A DNA stretch of 64,000 nt from Streptomyces sp. Root1304 (GCF_001426405.1 NZ_LMEP01000001.1:790257-854256); one strand, 5' to 3'; shown: positions 42,962-51,516, counted from the first letter of the stretch. Made by a program: numbers and translations. The notes: a model not told the origin generated them from the sequence alone.

Positions 42962-43073
42962 GGGGGCTCCTGTACGTACGGGAAGGGTTCGCTGCCCAGC
43001 AGACCAGGAGGCCCGGGGGGCCGCACGGGGACGGCCTCCGAACGAGCGAGGGGCACTGACCCGGGGGTGAGCG

Positions 43074-44504
43074 TCAGCTGTTCCACTCCGAGGGGGTGAA
43101 CGTCAGCCGCTCCACCTGTCCGGGTTCGTATGTCTCCTGGATCGGCTTGCCGTTGACGACGAGCCGGAAGGCTTCCGCGTCTCCCAGGACGAGGCTGATC
43201 TGCTCCCCGTCCGTGAAGGTGCGGGTCTGGCCCGCCTGGAGGACGCCGTCGAAGAGCGACCCTCCGTCGGAGGCCTTGGCCGAGAGCCAGGCGCTCCGCT
43301 CCTTGGTGCTGACCACGACGGTCACCTTGCCCTCGGTGCTGTCTCCGGTGGCGGCCGGCGGAGTCGACGGTGCCGGAGCGCGGGTGGAGGGCGTTTCGGT
43401 GGCTGAGGGATTCCCGCTCGGCCCCGATGCGGCGGCCGAAGGAGGGTTCTGGTGGTCGTCCTTCTGCATGAGGAGGTACGTACCGCCGACGAGTGCGGCG
43501 ATCACGGCCGCGAGCACGAGCCCGAGGGACAGGGTGCGTCTGCGGGAAGGGCCGGACGGGAGGGAGGGGACGGACGCGGGGCCGGGCGCCTCCGTCGGAA
43601 CGGCCGCGGTGGGGGTGTACGGGGCCGGGGCCGTGCCAGGACGGGCGGGCGCGGGATCCGACGCCTCGGCCGGGACGGCCACGGTGGGGGTGTACGGGGT
43701 CGAGCCCGGGACGAACAGGTCCAGGAGTTTCGCGGGCGTGGGCCGGTCGGCGGGGTCCTTGGCCAGGCAGGCGGCCACCACGGGACGCAGCCCCTGCGGC
43801 ACCGTGGACAGGTCCGCGGGCTCGTGCACCGAGCGGTACATCAGCGCCATCGGCGTACCGGCGCCGAACGCGCTGCCGCCGGCCGCCGCCACCAGCACGG
43901 CGCCGAGCGCGAACACATCGGCCCCGCCGTCGACCTCGGCGCCCTGGGCCTGCTCGGGAGCGAGAAACCCGGGGGTCCCGAAAGCGGCTCCGGTGGAGGT
44001 CAGCCGGGTGGACTCGACGGCCCGCGCGATCCCGAAGTCGAGCACGCGGGGGCCGTCCTCGGCCATGATGATGTTGCCCGGCTTGAGATCGCGGTGGACG
44101 AGCCCGCAGGCGTGAACAGCCTGCAGCGCTTCCGCCAGGGCAGCCCCCAGCAACCGCAGCCGGTCCTCGTCCATGGGCCCCTGCTCCGCGAGCAGCCCGC
44201 TCAACGTGGGACCGGGGACGTACGCGGTCGCGAGCCAGGGCGCCGCGGCCTCCGGGTCGGCGTCCACGACCGGAGCCGTGTGGAACCCGCCGACCTTGCG
44301 CGCCGCGGCGACCTCCGCGCGGAACCGCTCACGGAAATGCGGATCGGCGGCCAGCTCGGGACGGGCGACCTTGACGGCCACGGGACGGCCGCCGCGCGAC
44401 CGTGCCAGGTACACGGTCCCCATCCCGCCGGCGCCGAGCTCCCGCTCCACGGCATAGCCGCCGATATGCTCCGGCAGATCCGATGCCGACCCCATGTCCC
44501 GCAC
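43074..44504 (-). CDS. Membrane Ser/Thr protein kinase (PknB-type)
   Basis: The protein (about 476 residues) has a kinase domain (about 12-270) with the glycine loop LGAGGMGTVYLA, VAVKVARPEL lysine, HRDLKPGN catalytic loop and DFGIA. A Pro/Thr-rich stalk follows, then one membrane helix (LSLGLVLAAVIAALVGGTYLLM) and an extracellular domain ending TFTDGEQISLVLGDAEAFRLVVNGKPI, which resembles the RodZ C-terminal/DUF4115 fold. GTG 44504 has GGGGGAG at a normal distance; ATG 44495 is an alternative. It senses an unknown external signal. Confidence 0.92.
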   Translation of the reverse strand: MRDMGSASDLPEHIGGYAVERELGAGGMGTVYLARSRGGRPVAVKVARPELAADPHFRERFRAEVAAARKVGGFHTAPVVDADPEAAAPWLATAYVPGPTLSGLLAEQGPMDEDRLRLLGAALAEALQAVHACGLVHRDLKPGNIIMAEDGPRVLDFGIARAVESTRLTSTGAAFGTPGFLAPEQAQGAEVDGGADVFALGAVLVAAAGGSAFGAGTPMALMYRSVHEPADLSTVPQGLRPVVAACLAKDPADRPTPAKLLDLFVPGSTPYTPTVAVPAEASDPAPARPGTAPAPYTPTAAVPTEAPGPASVPSLPSGPSRRRTLSLGLVLAAVIAALVGGTYLLMQKDDHQNPPSAAASGPSGNPSATETPSTRAPAPSTPPAATGDSTEGKVTVVVSTKERSAWLSAKASDGGSLFDGVLQAGQTRTFTDGEQISLVLGDAEAFRLVVNGKPIQETYEPGQVERLTFTPSEWNS

Positions 44505-44575
44505 GACCACTCCCCCTACGCGTTACGGCACATCAGTATGACCGGCCACAGCCCCGCCTTGAGGAGGCTCTCGCG

Positions 44576-44944
44576 ATGGATCCCGTGACCGCCCGCTTCA
44601 TCGAGACCGCGACGGCCTTGCCGCCCGCCGTGCTGGCGACGGTGTTCGACGAGATGGTGGACCGGCGGTCGACCGGAGGCCGGGAGGCGAGCCGCGCGGC
44701 GAAGGTGTCCGCGTCGGAGAACTCGTCGATCAGCCGCGCGGTGCGATCCGCGCTGCTCCCCCGCGCCGACGAACTGACGGAGGCCCGGGACGGCCTGCAC
44801 TCGGACGCGATCTCCGCGTGCGGGATCGCGGCCCGGGCGGTCCGCAAGCGGGGGAAGCTGACCGAGGAGCAGTACACGGTGCTCGTGGAGCCGTTCGCGG
44901 CAACACCCGCGGCGGTCCCGGCCTGGACGCCAACCGGGGACTGA
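44576..44944 (+). CDS. Hypothetical helical protein
   Basis: The 122-residue protein starts MDPVTARFIETATALPPAV after a strong GAGGAGG site. It is Ala/Arg-rich and predicted helical by composition, with SRAVRSALLPRADELTEARDGLHSD. It is divergent from the kinase gene with a 71-bp gap. No family recognised. About 125 bp of coding-like relic without a start follows (44945-45068). Confidence 0.6.
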   Translation: MDPVTARFIETATALPPAVLATVFDEMVDRRSTGGREASRAAKVSASENSSISRAVRSALLPRADELTEARDGLHSDAISACGIAARAVRKRGKLTEEQYTVLVEPFAATPAAVPAWTPTGD

Positions 44945-45068
44945 GGCGCGCGGGATCACCGACTTCCGCACTCCGCCCAAGCGCTGCGCGAGGACGCCAT
45001 CGCCCACGAGATCGTCGTCTACCCCGGGACCGAGTTGCAGGACAAGCGCGGACCCTACGGCAGCGGGG

Positions 45069-45764
45069 CTACCCTGCCGCGAGGGTGCCACTGCGGTTTT
45101 CGGCGACCCCCAACAAGTTGGCCAACTGGTCGCCCTTCCAGCCGGATCCGTACCCCTGCAAGGCGGTGATCCTCTCACCCTGGAAGCTCACCACGAGCGC
45201 GGGGGATCCCTTCAAGAAGAACTGAACGGGCCTCCCATTCTGCGAACTGAGCACCGTGGCGTCGCAGCCCTTCAGATGTTTCCGGTACGCATCCAAGACC
45301 CCATCGGACTCTCCATCCGACGGAATCAGGACGTTCTCCTTCAGGATTCCCCCGTCCGAACCTTCCAGGGAGGCGGACGCCCATCGCCGGATTCCCGATC
45401 GGTACAGATCTTGATTCGAGGAATCCGGTGACCTTGTCCAGGGGAATCCGGACGTCTCACAGGAGTTGGTCGGAGTTGTCGCGGTGCCCTGCCCGGTAGC
45501 ACACGTGGTGCCCGCCAGGTCAACGATGCGTGTTGATCGATTCTTCTTTCCCGCGCCGGGCCAGACATCCTGAACAGAGAGCAGCCCCTCGCCATGTGCG
45601 GCCGTTTCGAGCCCGCAATCAACGCCCGGCGGCCGGGCCGACTCCGGCCCCTTGCTCTCGACATCTTCCGTACAGCTCACGGTCATGCCGGCGAGGCAAA
45701 CCGCTACTGCCGCCTTCCACGCCCACACACGCTGGGACTTGAGCACCGTTTCGCTCCTCTTCAA
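45069..45764 (-). CDS. Putative lipoprotein
   Basis: The 231-residue protein begins MKRSETVLKSQRVWAWKAAVAVCLAGMTVSCTED. The hydrophobic stretch ending in a cysteine near residue 31 fits a lipoprotein signal, with a less usual TVSC lipobox. The mature part has three further cysteines (VDCGLE, TTCATG, KGCDAT) and is compositionally less GC-rich than the window. It starts 11 bp after the aerolysin-like gene, so they are one operon. No family recognised. Confidence 0.7.
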   Translation of the reverse strand: MKRSETVLKSQRVWAWKAAVAVCLAGMTVSCTEDVESKGPESARPPGVDCGLETAAHGEGLLSVQDVWPGAGKKNRSTRIVDLAGTTCATGQGTATTPTNSCETSGFPWTRSPDSSNQDLYRSGIRRWASASLEGSDGGILKENVLIPSDGESDGVLDAYRKHLKGCDATVLSSQNGRPVQFFLKGSPALVVSFQGERITALQGYGSGWKGDQLANLLGVAENRSGTLAAG

Positions 45765-45775
45765 GCCGGGACCGG

Positions 45776-46291
45776 TCAGCGGGCCTCAGAGTAGTTGTCC
45801 ATGGCGAGGATCTTGCCGTAGGTCGTAGAGGTGGTGCAGTTACTGTAGGTATGGACCCTTTTAACGTTGTACGCGCGCATCAAAATCCCGTCCTTGTACG
45901 AGACGGTCGTATGCGCGGGTGCGGTCACGGTGAAAGCGGTCGTCGTAGTGTAGGAGGCGGTTACCGATGACGAAATCCCGAACTTGGCGTTGACTTCGGC
46001 AATGACCGCACTGGCAGACAATCCCACCTCCACGGACACCTCGGTGGTCTTCGACTTCGACGAAGAGTGAGTAAACGTCTTACTGATAGTTCCACCGGAC
46101 GCGTTCTTCAGCGTTCCAGAGTCGAAGGCGTACCAGTTGTTCGAGGTCCATGTGTAAGCACGATAGTCGTGCGGCTGACAGTACTCAGACTGAGGCGAGG
46201 GGTCCCCCGTAGCCGCTGCGGCGTTCCCAGCACAAAGAGGGCTGAGAGTCAGCCCACACGCGACCAGGGCCATCTTCGTCTTAAGCAGCAC
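45776..46291 (-). CDS. Secreted beta-rich protein with aerolysin-like (ETX/MTX2-type) pore-module pattern
   Basis: The 171-residue precursor has a signal peptide (MLLKTKMALVACGLTLSPLCAG, cleavage near NAAAA). The mature part shows long alternating Ser/Thr and hydrophobic strands (SKTTEVSVEVGLSASAVIAEV, VTASYTTTTAFTVTAPAHTTV). TTAFTVTAPAHTTVSY matches the strand-turn pattern of aerolysin/ETX-MTX2 pore-forming proteins. No receptor-binding domain is visible and the protein is short for the family. Base composition is less GC-rich than the window. The toxin-like role is inference. Confidence 0.6.
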   Translation of the reverse strand: MLLKTKMALVACGLTLSPLCAGNAAAATGDPSPQSEYCQPHDYRAYTWTSNNWYAFDSGTLKNASGGTISKTFTHSSSKSKTTEVSVEVGLSASAVIAEVNAKFGISSSVTASYTTTTAFTVTAPAHTTVSYKDGILMRAYNVKRVHTYSNCTTSTTYGKILAMDNYSEAR

Positions 46292-46780
46292 GAATTCCTC
46301 CAGAATTTACTCCACCCCCCGTCGGAGTGGCCTTCTCTGAGCAGAACTTACGGGCCCAATCGACCAACCGCTGAGCGAAGCGAATAGGTTTGAGCATCCC
46401 TTGAGGAATCGCGAGCCGAAAGTGAAGTATGTGAATCTACTCCCGATGGCTTGATTCATCTGCAATGTCATGGCGTACACCCTCCCCGGCATCCAATTTG
46501 CCCTGGTTGGATGGCGATAGTGCACGCATCTGACGCGCTCCACACCTCACCTGCAGTCAGCCGCGTTGCCAAACCGACTCCGTCAAGTTGCCAACCCCGG
46601 CAAGGCGGCGGGTGCCTACTGCACACAACAGGGCAGCTTCGCTGTGCGGTTCAGAAGCTCCCCAGGGTGGCCCTGGCCTGCATACTCCGACGATCGAGGA
46701 GCAGGCTCGACCACGCCACGACGAGTCGGATCCGCGGGCCACGCAGTCCTGCCACGCCATCGGTGCCCGACGTCAGCATG
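46292..46780. other. AT-richer region with no recognisable gene
   Basis: This 489-bp stretch is less GC-rich than its surroundings and holds the presumed promoter of the minus-strand secreted-protein gene (between about 46300 and 46500). Open frames exist on both strands but none shows Streptomyces-like codon bias or a known motif. It continues into gene relics at 46781, so the whole segment looks like degraded or imported DNA. Confidence 0.5.
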
Positions 46781-47086
46781 GCCTCGCCGCCCGCCGGCTC
46801 GATGCCGGGGCACAGCTCCGCCGACGTCCACGAACACGTCCTGCGCGGCGCGCCGTCCACCTCGACGCCCTCGGACGCCGCGACGGGCCTGTGGGCAGCC
46901 ACGTCGCCCCTGCTGGCCGGGCGGGGCAGGCTCTATCTGGAGGACTGCGAGGTCGCCCGGGTCTCGGGCCCGGATAAGCCCATGGACAACGGCGGGGTAC
47001 GCGCGTACGCCATCGCCCCGGACGCGGCGGAACACCTCTGGGAATGGTCCCTCGCGGCGACGGGGACGGCACCGATCCCGCGCTGA
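46781..47086 (+). pseudogene. Mosaic relic: fragment of HTH gene fused to SDR C-terminus
   Basis: Bases 46781-46851 match 50691-50759 of the HTH gene at 50007 closely (CTCGCCGCCCGC, then CACGTCCTGCG) with a one-base insertion that shifts frame. From about 46865 to 47086 the frame reads TGLWAATSPLLAGRGRLYLEDCEVA and DAAEHLWEWS. This is the classical C-terminal tail of short-chain dehydrogenases, but no N-terminal Rossmann half is present. Two broken genes are thus joined by a deletion. No start codon or ribosome site fits. Confidence 0.65.
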
Positions 47087-47198
47087 ACCCGTGCGGCTAC
47101 GGGACGCCGCCGATCCCGCGCCCGCGCGGCGCCGCGTCACACTGGGCTCTGTCCGTTCGGCCCGACAGGGGGCCGCCGAGCCGGAGGGTCCCGTCACC

Positions 47199-47684
47199 GT
47201 GAGCATCCATCTGCACCTTCGAGCCGTGGCCGAGGACGGGATCCGGGACGACCACACCTGGCTCGCCGCGTTCATGTCCGAGGCCTGGGAGAACCACTCC
47301 GCCGAGTACGAGGCGGGTGTCGCGGTCTCGATCGCCAAGGTCTGGAACGCCGTCGACGGCCTCTACGCCGCGGCCGAGGCGCTCGGCGCGGACGCCGACG
47401 AGCCCTGGAGGCTGCCGATCTACGGCGGCCGGCCCGTGGCGCACGGCCCCGACGCCGACCCTTCGAATCCCCCGCTGATGCTCCTGGAGCCGGTGGGGGT
47501 GTCGCGGGCGGCCCGGTTCCTCGCGGCGGTCTCGTTCGACGAGCTGTGGAGCGCTGCCGGCCCGGGGTTCACCGGCCTCGGCCGGGCCAGAGAGGAGTTC
47601 CTCGACCACCACGGGGCACTCAAGGAGTTCTACGGGCGGGCGGCGTCGGCGGGGCACGCGGTGGTGAAGGCGGTATGGGCGTGA
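47199..47684 (+). CDS. DUF1877-like protein
   Basis: The 161-residue protein begins at GTG 47199 with GGAGGG eleven bases upstream: VSIHLHLRAVAEDGIRDDHTWLAAFM. It contains VWNAVDGLYAAAEALG, PVGVSRAARFLAAVSFDELW and a helical end, matching DUF1877, a family seen in contact-dependent immunity loci and as single genes. Cytoplasmic; no function known. Confidence 0.75.
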   Translation: MSIHLHLRAVAEDGIRDDHTWLAAFMSEAWENHSAEYEAGVAVSIAKVWNAVDGLYAAAEALGADADEPWRLPIYGGRPVAHGPDADPSNPPLMLLEPVGVSRAARFLAAVSFDELWSAAGPGFTGLGRAREEFLDHHGALKEFYGRAASAGHAVVKAVWA

Positions 47685-47797
47685 GACGTGACCGCGAGGG
47701 GACGGCAGCGGGCGGGCGGACGGTTCCGCGCGGTGGGCGATGACCTTCGGCCGGTGAAGAGGCGGTTCGGATACCGTCTCCGCGGAGGTGGAGTCCC

Positions 47798-48202
47798 GTG
47801 TCCTGGCCGTCTGTGATCCTTTTCGCGCCCGCCGTGGAGCGCGCGGCGCTCGAAGCGCGCGTCCGGGCCTTCGGGCTCGTGCCCGATCCCGTGACGGGTG
47901 ACGAGAAGCTGCACTGGGAGGGGTACTCGTACTACCTCGACCTCTCGGGCGGGATCCTGTCGGACTACGAGCCGGACGAGCTGGCGGAGTTGGCGGCGAG
48001 GATCGGTGAGCCGTACGGGGTCTACGTCTCGTGCCAGTCCATGGACGCGGCGCGGACGTTCCTGCGCAGCGCGCTCGACGGCTTCGACGGCCTGATCGAC
48101 ACGAACCACTTCGACGTGCTGCGGGCGGGGGAGTTCCTCGCGCTGCTGGACCGGCACCCGGACTGGGACTGGCGCCGCCACCCGAGCACGGACCTGGGGT
48201 AG
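47798..48202 (+). CDS. Hypothetical acidic protein
   Basis: The 134-residue product starts at GTG 47798 after GGAGGTGGA. It reads VSWPSVILFAPAVERAALEARV, then KLHWEGYSYYLDLSGGILSDYEPDELAELAARIG, and ends DTNHFDVLRAGEFLALLDRHPDWDW. The pattern is compact alpha/beta and resembles immunity-type small proteins, but I cannot name the family. Confidence 0.7.
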   Translation: MSWPSVILFAPAVERAALEARVRAFGLVPDPVTGDEKLHWEGYSYYLDLSGGILSDYEPDELAELAARIGEPYGVYVSCQSMDAARTFLRSALDGFDGLIDTNHFDVLRAGEFLALLDRHPDWDWRRHPSTDLG

Positions 48203-48228
48203 GCCGCGCGCGAGGCCCCACGCCTCCG

Positions 48229-48411
48229 TCAGCCCAACTGCGCCCGCGCGTACGCGGTGAAGGCGGACCAGGCGGCCGGGGTGACGGTCAGCTCGCCCTG
48301 GGCGTGGTCCTTGGTGTCGCGCACGCGCACGCGGGGAAGGTTGTCGGCGACCTCGATGCAGTTGTCGTTGTCGCCGCTGTACGTGCTCTTGTGCCAGTTG
48401 GGCTCAGTCAT
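48229..48411 (-). CDS. DUF397 protein
   Basis: The 60-residue protein has the DUF397 signature WHKSTYSGDNDNCIEVAD and VRVRDTKDHAQGELTVTPAAWSAF. Such proteins work as partners of the XRE/DUF5753 regulator in the Streptomyces WhiJ/BldB-type system. Its ATG overlaps the stop of the XRE gene by eight bases, so they are co-translated. Confidence 0.93.
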   Translation of the reverse strand: MTEPNWHKSTYSGDNDNCIEVADNLPRVRVRDTKDHAQGELTVTPAAWSAFTAYARAQLG

Positions 48412-49213
48412 CGTGCTTCCCCAGTGCTTCGCGGATGATCTCTTCCGACTCGACGGTCCCGAGGGCGTCGGCATGGAGCCGATCATAGATCCGCTGGAAC
48501 CGGTCCACGTCGGCCGCTTCGACCATGTAGCGGCCGGTACTGAAGCCCTCTGTGTAGGCGGTGCGTTCACCGGACGGCAGGGTCAGGAGGCTCACGGAGC
48601 CGGCAATGGAAGAACGGGTCGCTTCCAGGATCTGGATGTTGATGAACGGGCACGTGACCGCTTCGAGGAGTCGCTCGATCTGCCCGCGCATCACCTGCTT
48701 CGACCCGATCACCTTCGAGAGCGCGTTCTCGTCGAGGACCACCCAGAACCACGGCGGTCGCTCGCCTTCGAACACCCTCTGCCGCTCCGCACGTCGCCGA
48801 ACGGCAGCATCGAGGTCGCCCTCGCCGCTGGGGTCGGCCAGTTGCATCGTCGCCCGTGCGTATTCCGGTGTCTGGAGCAGGCCCGGAACGGAGAGCGAGA
48901 ACTCGTGTATGGTCCGCGCCCGCGCCTGGTCCCTGAGGAACCCCTGCGCGTAATCGCGGAAGGCCGTGCGATCACGGATAACCAACAGGTTCGCCATCGC
49001 CCCACCGAGCTCCAGCACCTGGTCCAGCTGGCGCCCGAGCTTCAGATCCGGCGGGTCGCCGTTCTCGATCTCGGAGATCCGCGTCGTACTGCTGAACACC
49101 TTTGCGGCGAGGTCTTGTTGGCGCCATCCGAGGCGCTTGCGCGCGTCGCGGATCATGCCGGCGATGAAGCTTTCCAGGCTCTCGCTCGGGTCGATGTCGT
49201 TCTGGGCCGGCAT
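48404..49213 (-). CDS. XRE-family regulator with DUF5753 domain (WhiJ-like)
   Basis: The 269-residue protein has an XRE HTH at about residues 20-60 (GWRQQDLAAKVFSSTTRISEIENGD) and the DUF5753 domain (FSLSVPGLLQTPEYARATM, PFINIQILEATRS, GRYMVEAADVDRFQRIYDRL). This pair with DUF397 is used many times in Streptomyces to time development or antibiotic genes. Start 49213. The upstream 49214-49322 gap holds a divergent promoter for the small gene at 49323. Confidence 0.93.
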   Translation of the reverse strand: MPAQNDIDPSESLESFIAGMIRDARKRLGWRQQDLAAKVFSSTTRISEIENGDPPDLKLGRQLDQVLELGGAMANLLVIRDRTAFRDYAQGFLRDQARARTIHEFSLSVPGLLQTPEYARATMQLADPSGEGDLDAAVRRRAERQRVFEGERPPWFWVVLDENALSKVIGSKQVMRGQIERLLEAVTCPFINIQILEATRSSIAGSVSLLTLPSGERTAYTEGFSTGRYMVEAADVDRFQRIYDRLHADALGTVESEEIIREALGKHDD

Positions 49214-49322
49214 ATGCCTCGTTTCCTGATCCCCGGGGGAAACCCAACTACTGGTGAGCGTAGGTCCAGTCGCGTCATCGTGGAGGCATCCAGGAGGAGA
49301 TCCATCAGAAAGAGAGCCCTCC

Positions 49323-49568
49323 ATGCGTACGTCCACCCACACACCGCCCGTCCATCCCTCCCGCCCCGTCTCCGAGTCCGAAGCCGCGCGGGTCTTCCAG
49401 GACCTCAAGGCCGCCATGGACTCCGTCGGGCTTCCCACCAGTGGGCTCTACCGCGACGTCACCCACTCCCCCGGCGGCGACGTCCACCGCTACGGGCTCG
49501 GGGTCGTCAGTCTCCTCGGGGCCGAGCGGCTCACCGTGCTCCTGCGTGACGCCCGAGCCACCCCGTGA
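49323..49568 (+). CDS. Small hypothetical protein upstream of regulator-linked pair
   Basis: The 81-residue product starts MRTSTHTPPVHPSRPVSESEAARVFQDLKAAMDSVGLP and ends GVVSLLGAERLTVLLRDA. Its stop overlaps the GTG of the next gene. It is divergent from the XRE gene, as often seen for small effector genes in this system. No function known. Confidence 0.65.
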   Translation: MRTSTHTPPVHPSRPVSESEAARVFQDLKAAMDSVGLPTSGLYRDVTHSPGGDVHRYGLGVVSLLGAERLTVLLRDARATP

Positions 49569-49795
49569 GGTACCGCGTCGGCGAGGTCGTGACGGACGCG
49601 CAGCGCGCGCTCACCGGGCGCGTGCGCGGCGTGCACGGCGGCATGCTGGTCCTCGTCCGCCCCAGCGGCTACCTGTGGGAGGCGGCGGCCGACCAGTGCT
49701 GGGCCGCGAGCCCCGAAGAGCGCGAAAGCCTCACCCCGCGCGGAGCGGTCCGCGTCATCAGCACGTCACCGTCGCCCGCGCGGCCCTCTTCCTGA
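49565..49795 (+). CDS. Small hypothetical protein, translationally coupled
   Basis: The 76-residue product begins VRYRVGEVVTDAQRALTGRVRGVHGGMLVLVRPSGYLWEA, with a KOW/SH3-like beta pattern. The GTG overlaps the preceding stop (GTGA). Similar small second genes are common beside XRE/DUF397 pairs. Function unknown. Confidence 0.65.
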   Translation: MRYRVGEVVTDAQRALTGRVRGVHGGMLVLVRPSGYLWEAAADQCWAASPEERESLTPRGAVRVISTSPSPARPSS

Positions 49796-49943
49796 TCGCC
49801 GTGGCCGTGGGCGCGCTCCGGCCCCGTACACGCAACGCGGCCACCGCGAACTCAGGTCCGATACGGGGGACTTCACTCGTACGGGCGTACTTCATCCGGT
49901 GTGTCCGCTTGCGCACCTTCCGTGCGGTACGTTCGCGCAAAAC

Positions 49944-49980
49944 GGCCCCCGTCGATGGCTAGCGACCATCGCCGGGGGCC
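49944..49980 (+). promoter_or_regulatory. Long hairpin in the leader of the HTH gene
   Basis: GGCCCCCG-t-CGATGG pairs with CCATCG-c-CGGGGGCC around the loop CTAGCGA, giving 14 of 15 base pairs with one internal mismatch. It ends 26 bp before the GTG at 50007. It could be an attenuator or a terminator shielding the HTH gene from upstream transcription. Confidence 0.55.
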
Positions 49981-50006
49981 TCAACCACTCGTGGAAACAG
50001 GCCACT

Positions 50007-50978
50007 GTGATCTACCGGAACGTTATCTCCCCCTGCCGTGCCTTCACCCAGTTCTCGCACGAACTCATCCGGCACCCCCGCCTTCGCTCCGACGCCGTTC
50101 GGCTTCTGACCTGGCAGCTCTCCCTCCCCCGGGGCGCCACGGAAAATCTGTCCCGTACGGCTGAACGTGCCGGCATCGGCGCGACCGCCTTCACCCGTGC
50201 CAAGCGGCAGCTCATCGACGAGGGCTTCCTGCACGAGCGGCGCGTCCAGGGCGCCGGTGGCCGCTGGGTCACCCAACAGCTCGTCTCCAGTCGGCCGTTG
50301 ACCTCCGACCAGGCCGCCAAGCTCCTCGCCCGTACGCCCCTCCGCACCAGCCCCGATCCCGCGTCCCCGCAGGTCGCACCGGGTCGCGGAACACCGGTCG
50401 CCGGTGACCCGCCCGTCGGCGACCCGGCCGTCGACGCGCCAACTCCCCCGTCGACCGACGGTCATCCAGATAAAGATCCTGGGGAAGAGACCTCCAACCT
50501 TCCCCCCGCGCCCCGGAATGCTCCCGAAGTCGAAGCCGAAGCCGTCGCCGTCGCCGTCGCCGAGCCGGAAGAGCCCCGCGCCCCCGCCGAGTCACCCCAC
50601 CTCGACGACGCCCGCGCCCTCATCGGCGCCCTCCCCCTCCTCTCCCCCGCCCTCCGGCACATCCCGCCCGGCATGCGCGACGAACTCGCCCGCCTCGCCG
50701 CCCGCTGGCTCGACGCCGGGCACAGTTCCACCGACGTCCACGAGCACGTCCTGCGTGGCCTCCCCGGCGCCGGGACCCCCGTCCACCGGCCCGGCGGCCT
50801 CGTCCGCTACCTCCTGCGCGCCGTACCGGCCCGCGAACTGCCCCGCCCCGCGCCCACCGGCACCCGCCTCTCCCCCCGTCTCGAAGGCGCCCGCGAATGC
50901 CTCAGCGGCACCCACACCCACCCCATGCTCTTCCGGCCCGTCGCCGACGAGACCCTGTGCCCCGACTGCCGCACCTGA
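50007..50978 (+). CDS. HTH protein with winged-helix N-terminus and disordered middle
   Basis: The 323-residue protein begins VIYRNVISPCRAFTQFSHELIRHPRLRSDAVRLLTWQLSLP, then LSRTAERAGIGATAFTRAKRQLIDEGFLHERR, a clear winged-helix region of a conserved Streptomyces family. Residues about 110-205 are Pro/Glu/Val-rich and disordered. The C-terminal part (ARWLDAGHSSTDVHEHVLRGLP, a Cys-pair end CPDCRT) is shared with the relic at 46781. GTG 50007 is favoured by the conserved start. Likely DNA-binding; function unknown. Confidence 0.8.
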   Translation: MIYRNVISPCRAFTQFSHELIRHPRLRSDAVRLLTWQLSLPRGATENLSRTAERAGIGATAFTRAKRQLIDEGFLHERRVQGAGGRWVTQQLVSSRPLTSDQAAKLLARTPLRTSPDPASPQVAPGRGTPVAGDPPVGDPAVDAPTPPSTDGHPDKDPGEETSNLPPAPRNAPEVEAEAVAVAVAEPEEPRAPAESPHLDDARALIGALPLLSPALRHIPPGMRDELARLAARWLDAGHSSTDVHEHVLRGLPGAGTPVHRPGGLVRYLLRAVPARELPRPAPTGTRLSPRLEGARECLSGTHTHPMLFRPVADETLCPDCRT

Positions 50979-50979
50979 C

Positions 50980-51072
50980 CCCCGGGCCGCCGCCCCTCAG
51001 CCGGTCCAAGCCCCGGGCCGCCGCCCCACAGCCGGTCCAAGCCCCGAGCCACCGCCCCTCACGCCCGGCCCG
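50980..51072. repeat. Three tandem ~31-bp repeats after the HTH gene
   Basis: CCCCGGGCCGCCGCCCC plus CAGCCGGTCCAAG form a unit repeated at 50980-51010 and 51011-51041, with one internal difference. A diverged third copy occupies about 51042-51072. The array sits between the HTH stop (50978) and the convergent membrane gene. It may be a terminator or slippage array. Confidence 0.65.
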
Positions 51073-51089
51073 AGCCCCCGCCCCGACCC

Positions 51090-51476
51090 TCAACGCCCCC
51101 GCGCCCCCCACACCCTGCTCAGGTCCAGCACGCTCAGCGCGAACATCACCACGCCCAGCGGCAGGTGCACCGACGGCACGTGTGCCACGCCCAGGATCAC
51201 CTGTGCCGAGGCCAGGACCAGGAAGCCCGTCGCGTACAGGATCGGGCGCGGGGAGCCGCCGCCCGGCCGCCACGCCAGGACCGCCGCGAGGAGGTACACC
51301 ATCGTCGCGCCGTACATCACCCGCGCCCCGACCCCGTGCAGCAGTTCCCCGTACGACGAGGAGAGCACCAGCCCCGCCGTGCTCGCCTGGAAGAAGATCG
51401 CCACCGTCTGCAGCGCCACCGACACCTTCAGGAACGTCGCTCCGTTCCGCCCCGCCGTCGTCGCCTGTACCGCCAT
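51090..51476 (-). CDS. Four-helix membrane protein
   Basis: The 128-residue protein has four hydrophobic segments: FLKVSVALQTVAIFFQASTAGL, ARVMYGATMVYLLAAVLAW, ILYATGFLVLASAQVILGV and LPLGVVMFALSVLDL. Loops are short and the ends basic. It is divergent from the sigma-factor gene, with the palindrome ACTGTC-TC-GACAGT between them, so the pair may be co-regulated. No family named. Confidence 0.7.
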   Translation of the reverse strand: MAVQATTAGRNGATFLKVSVALQTVAIFFQASTAGLVLSSSYGELLHGVGARVMYGATMVYLLAAVLAWRPGGGSPRPILYATGFLVLASAQVILGVAHVPSVHLPLGVVMFALSVLDLSRVWGARGR

Positions 51477-51516
51477 GGTCCGGCCCCCACTTCCCGCCTC
51501 GCGGCGGTCGATCGAT

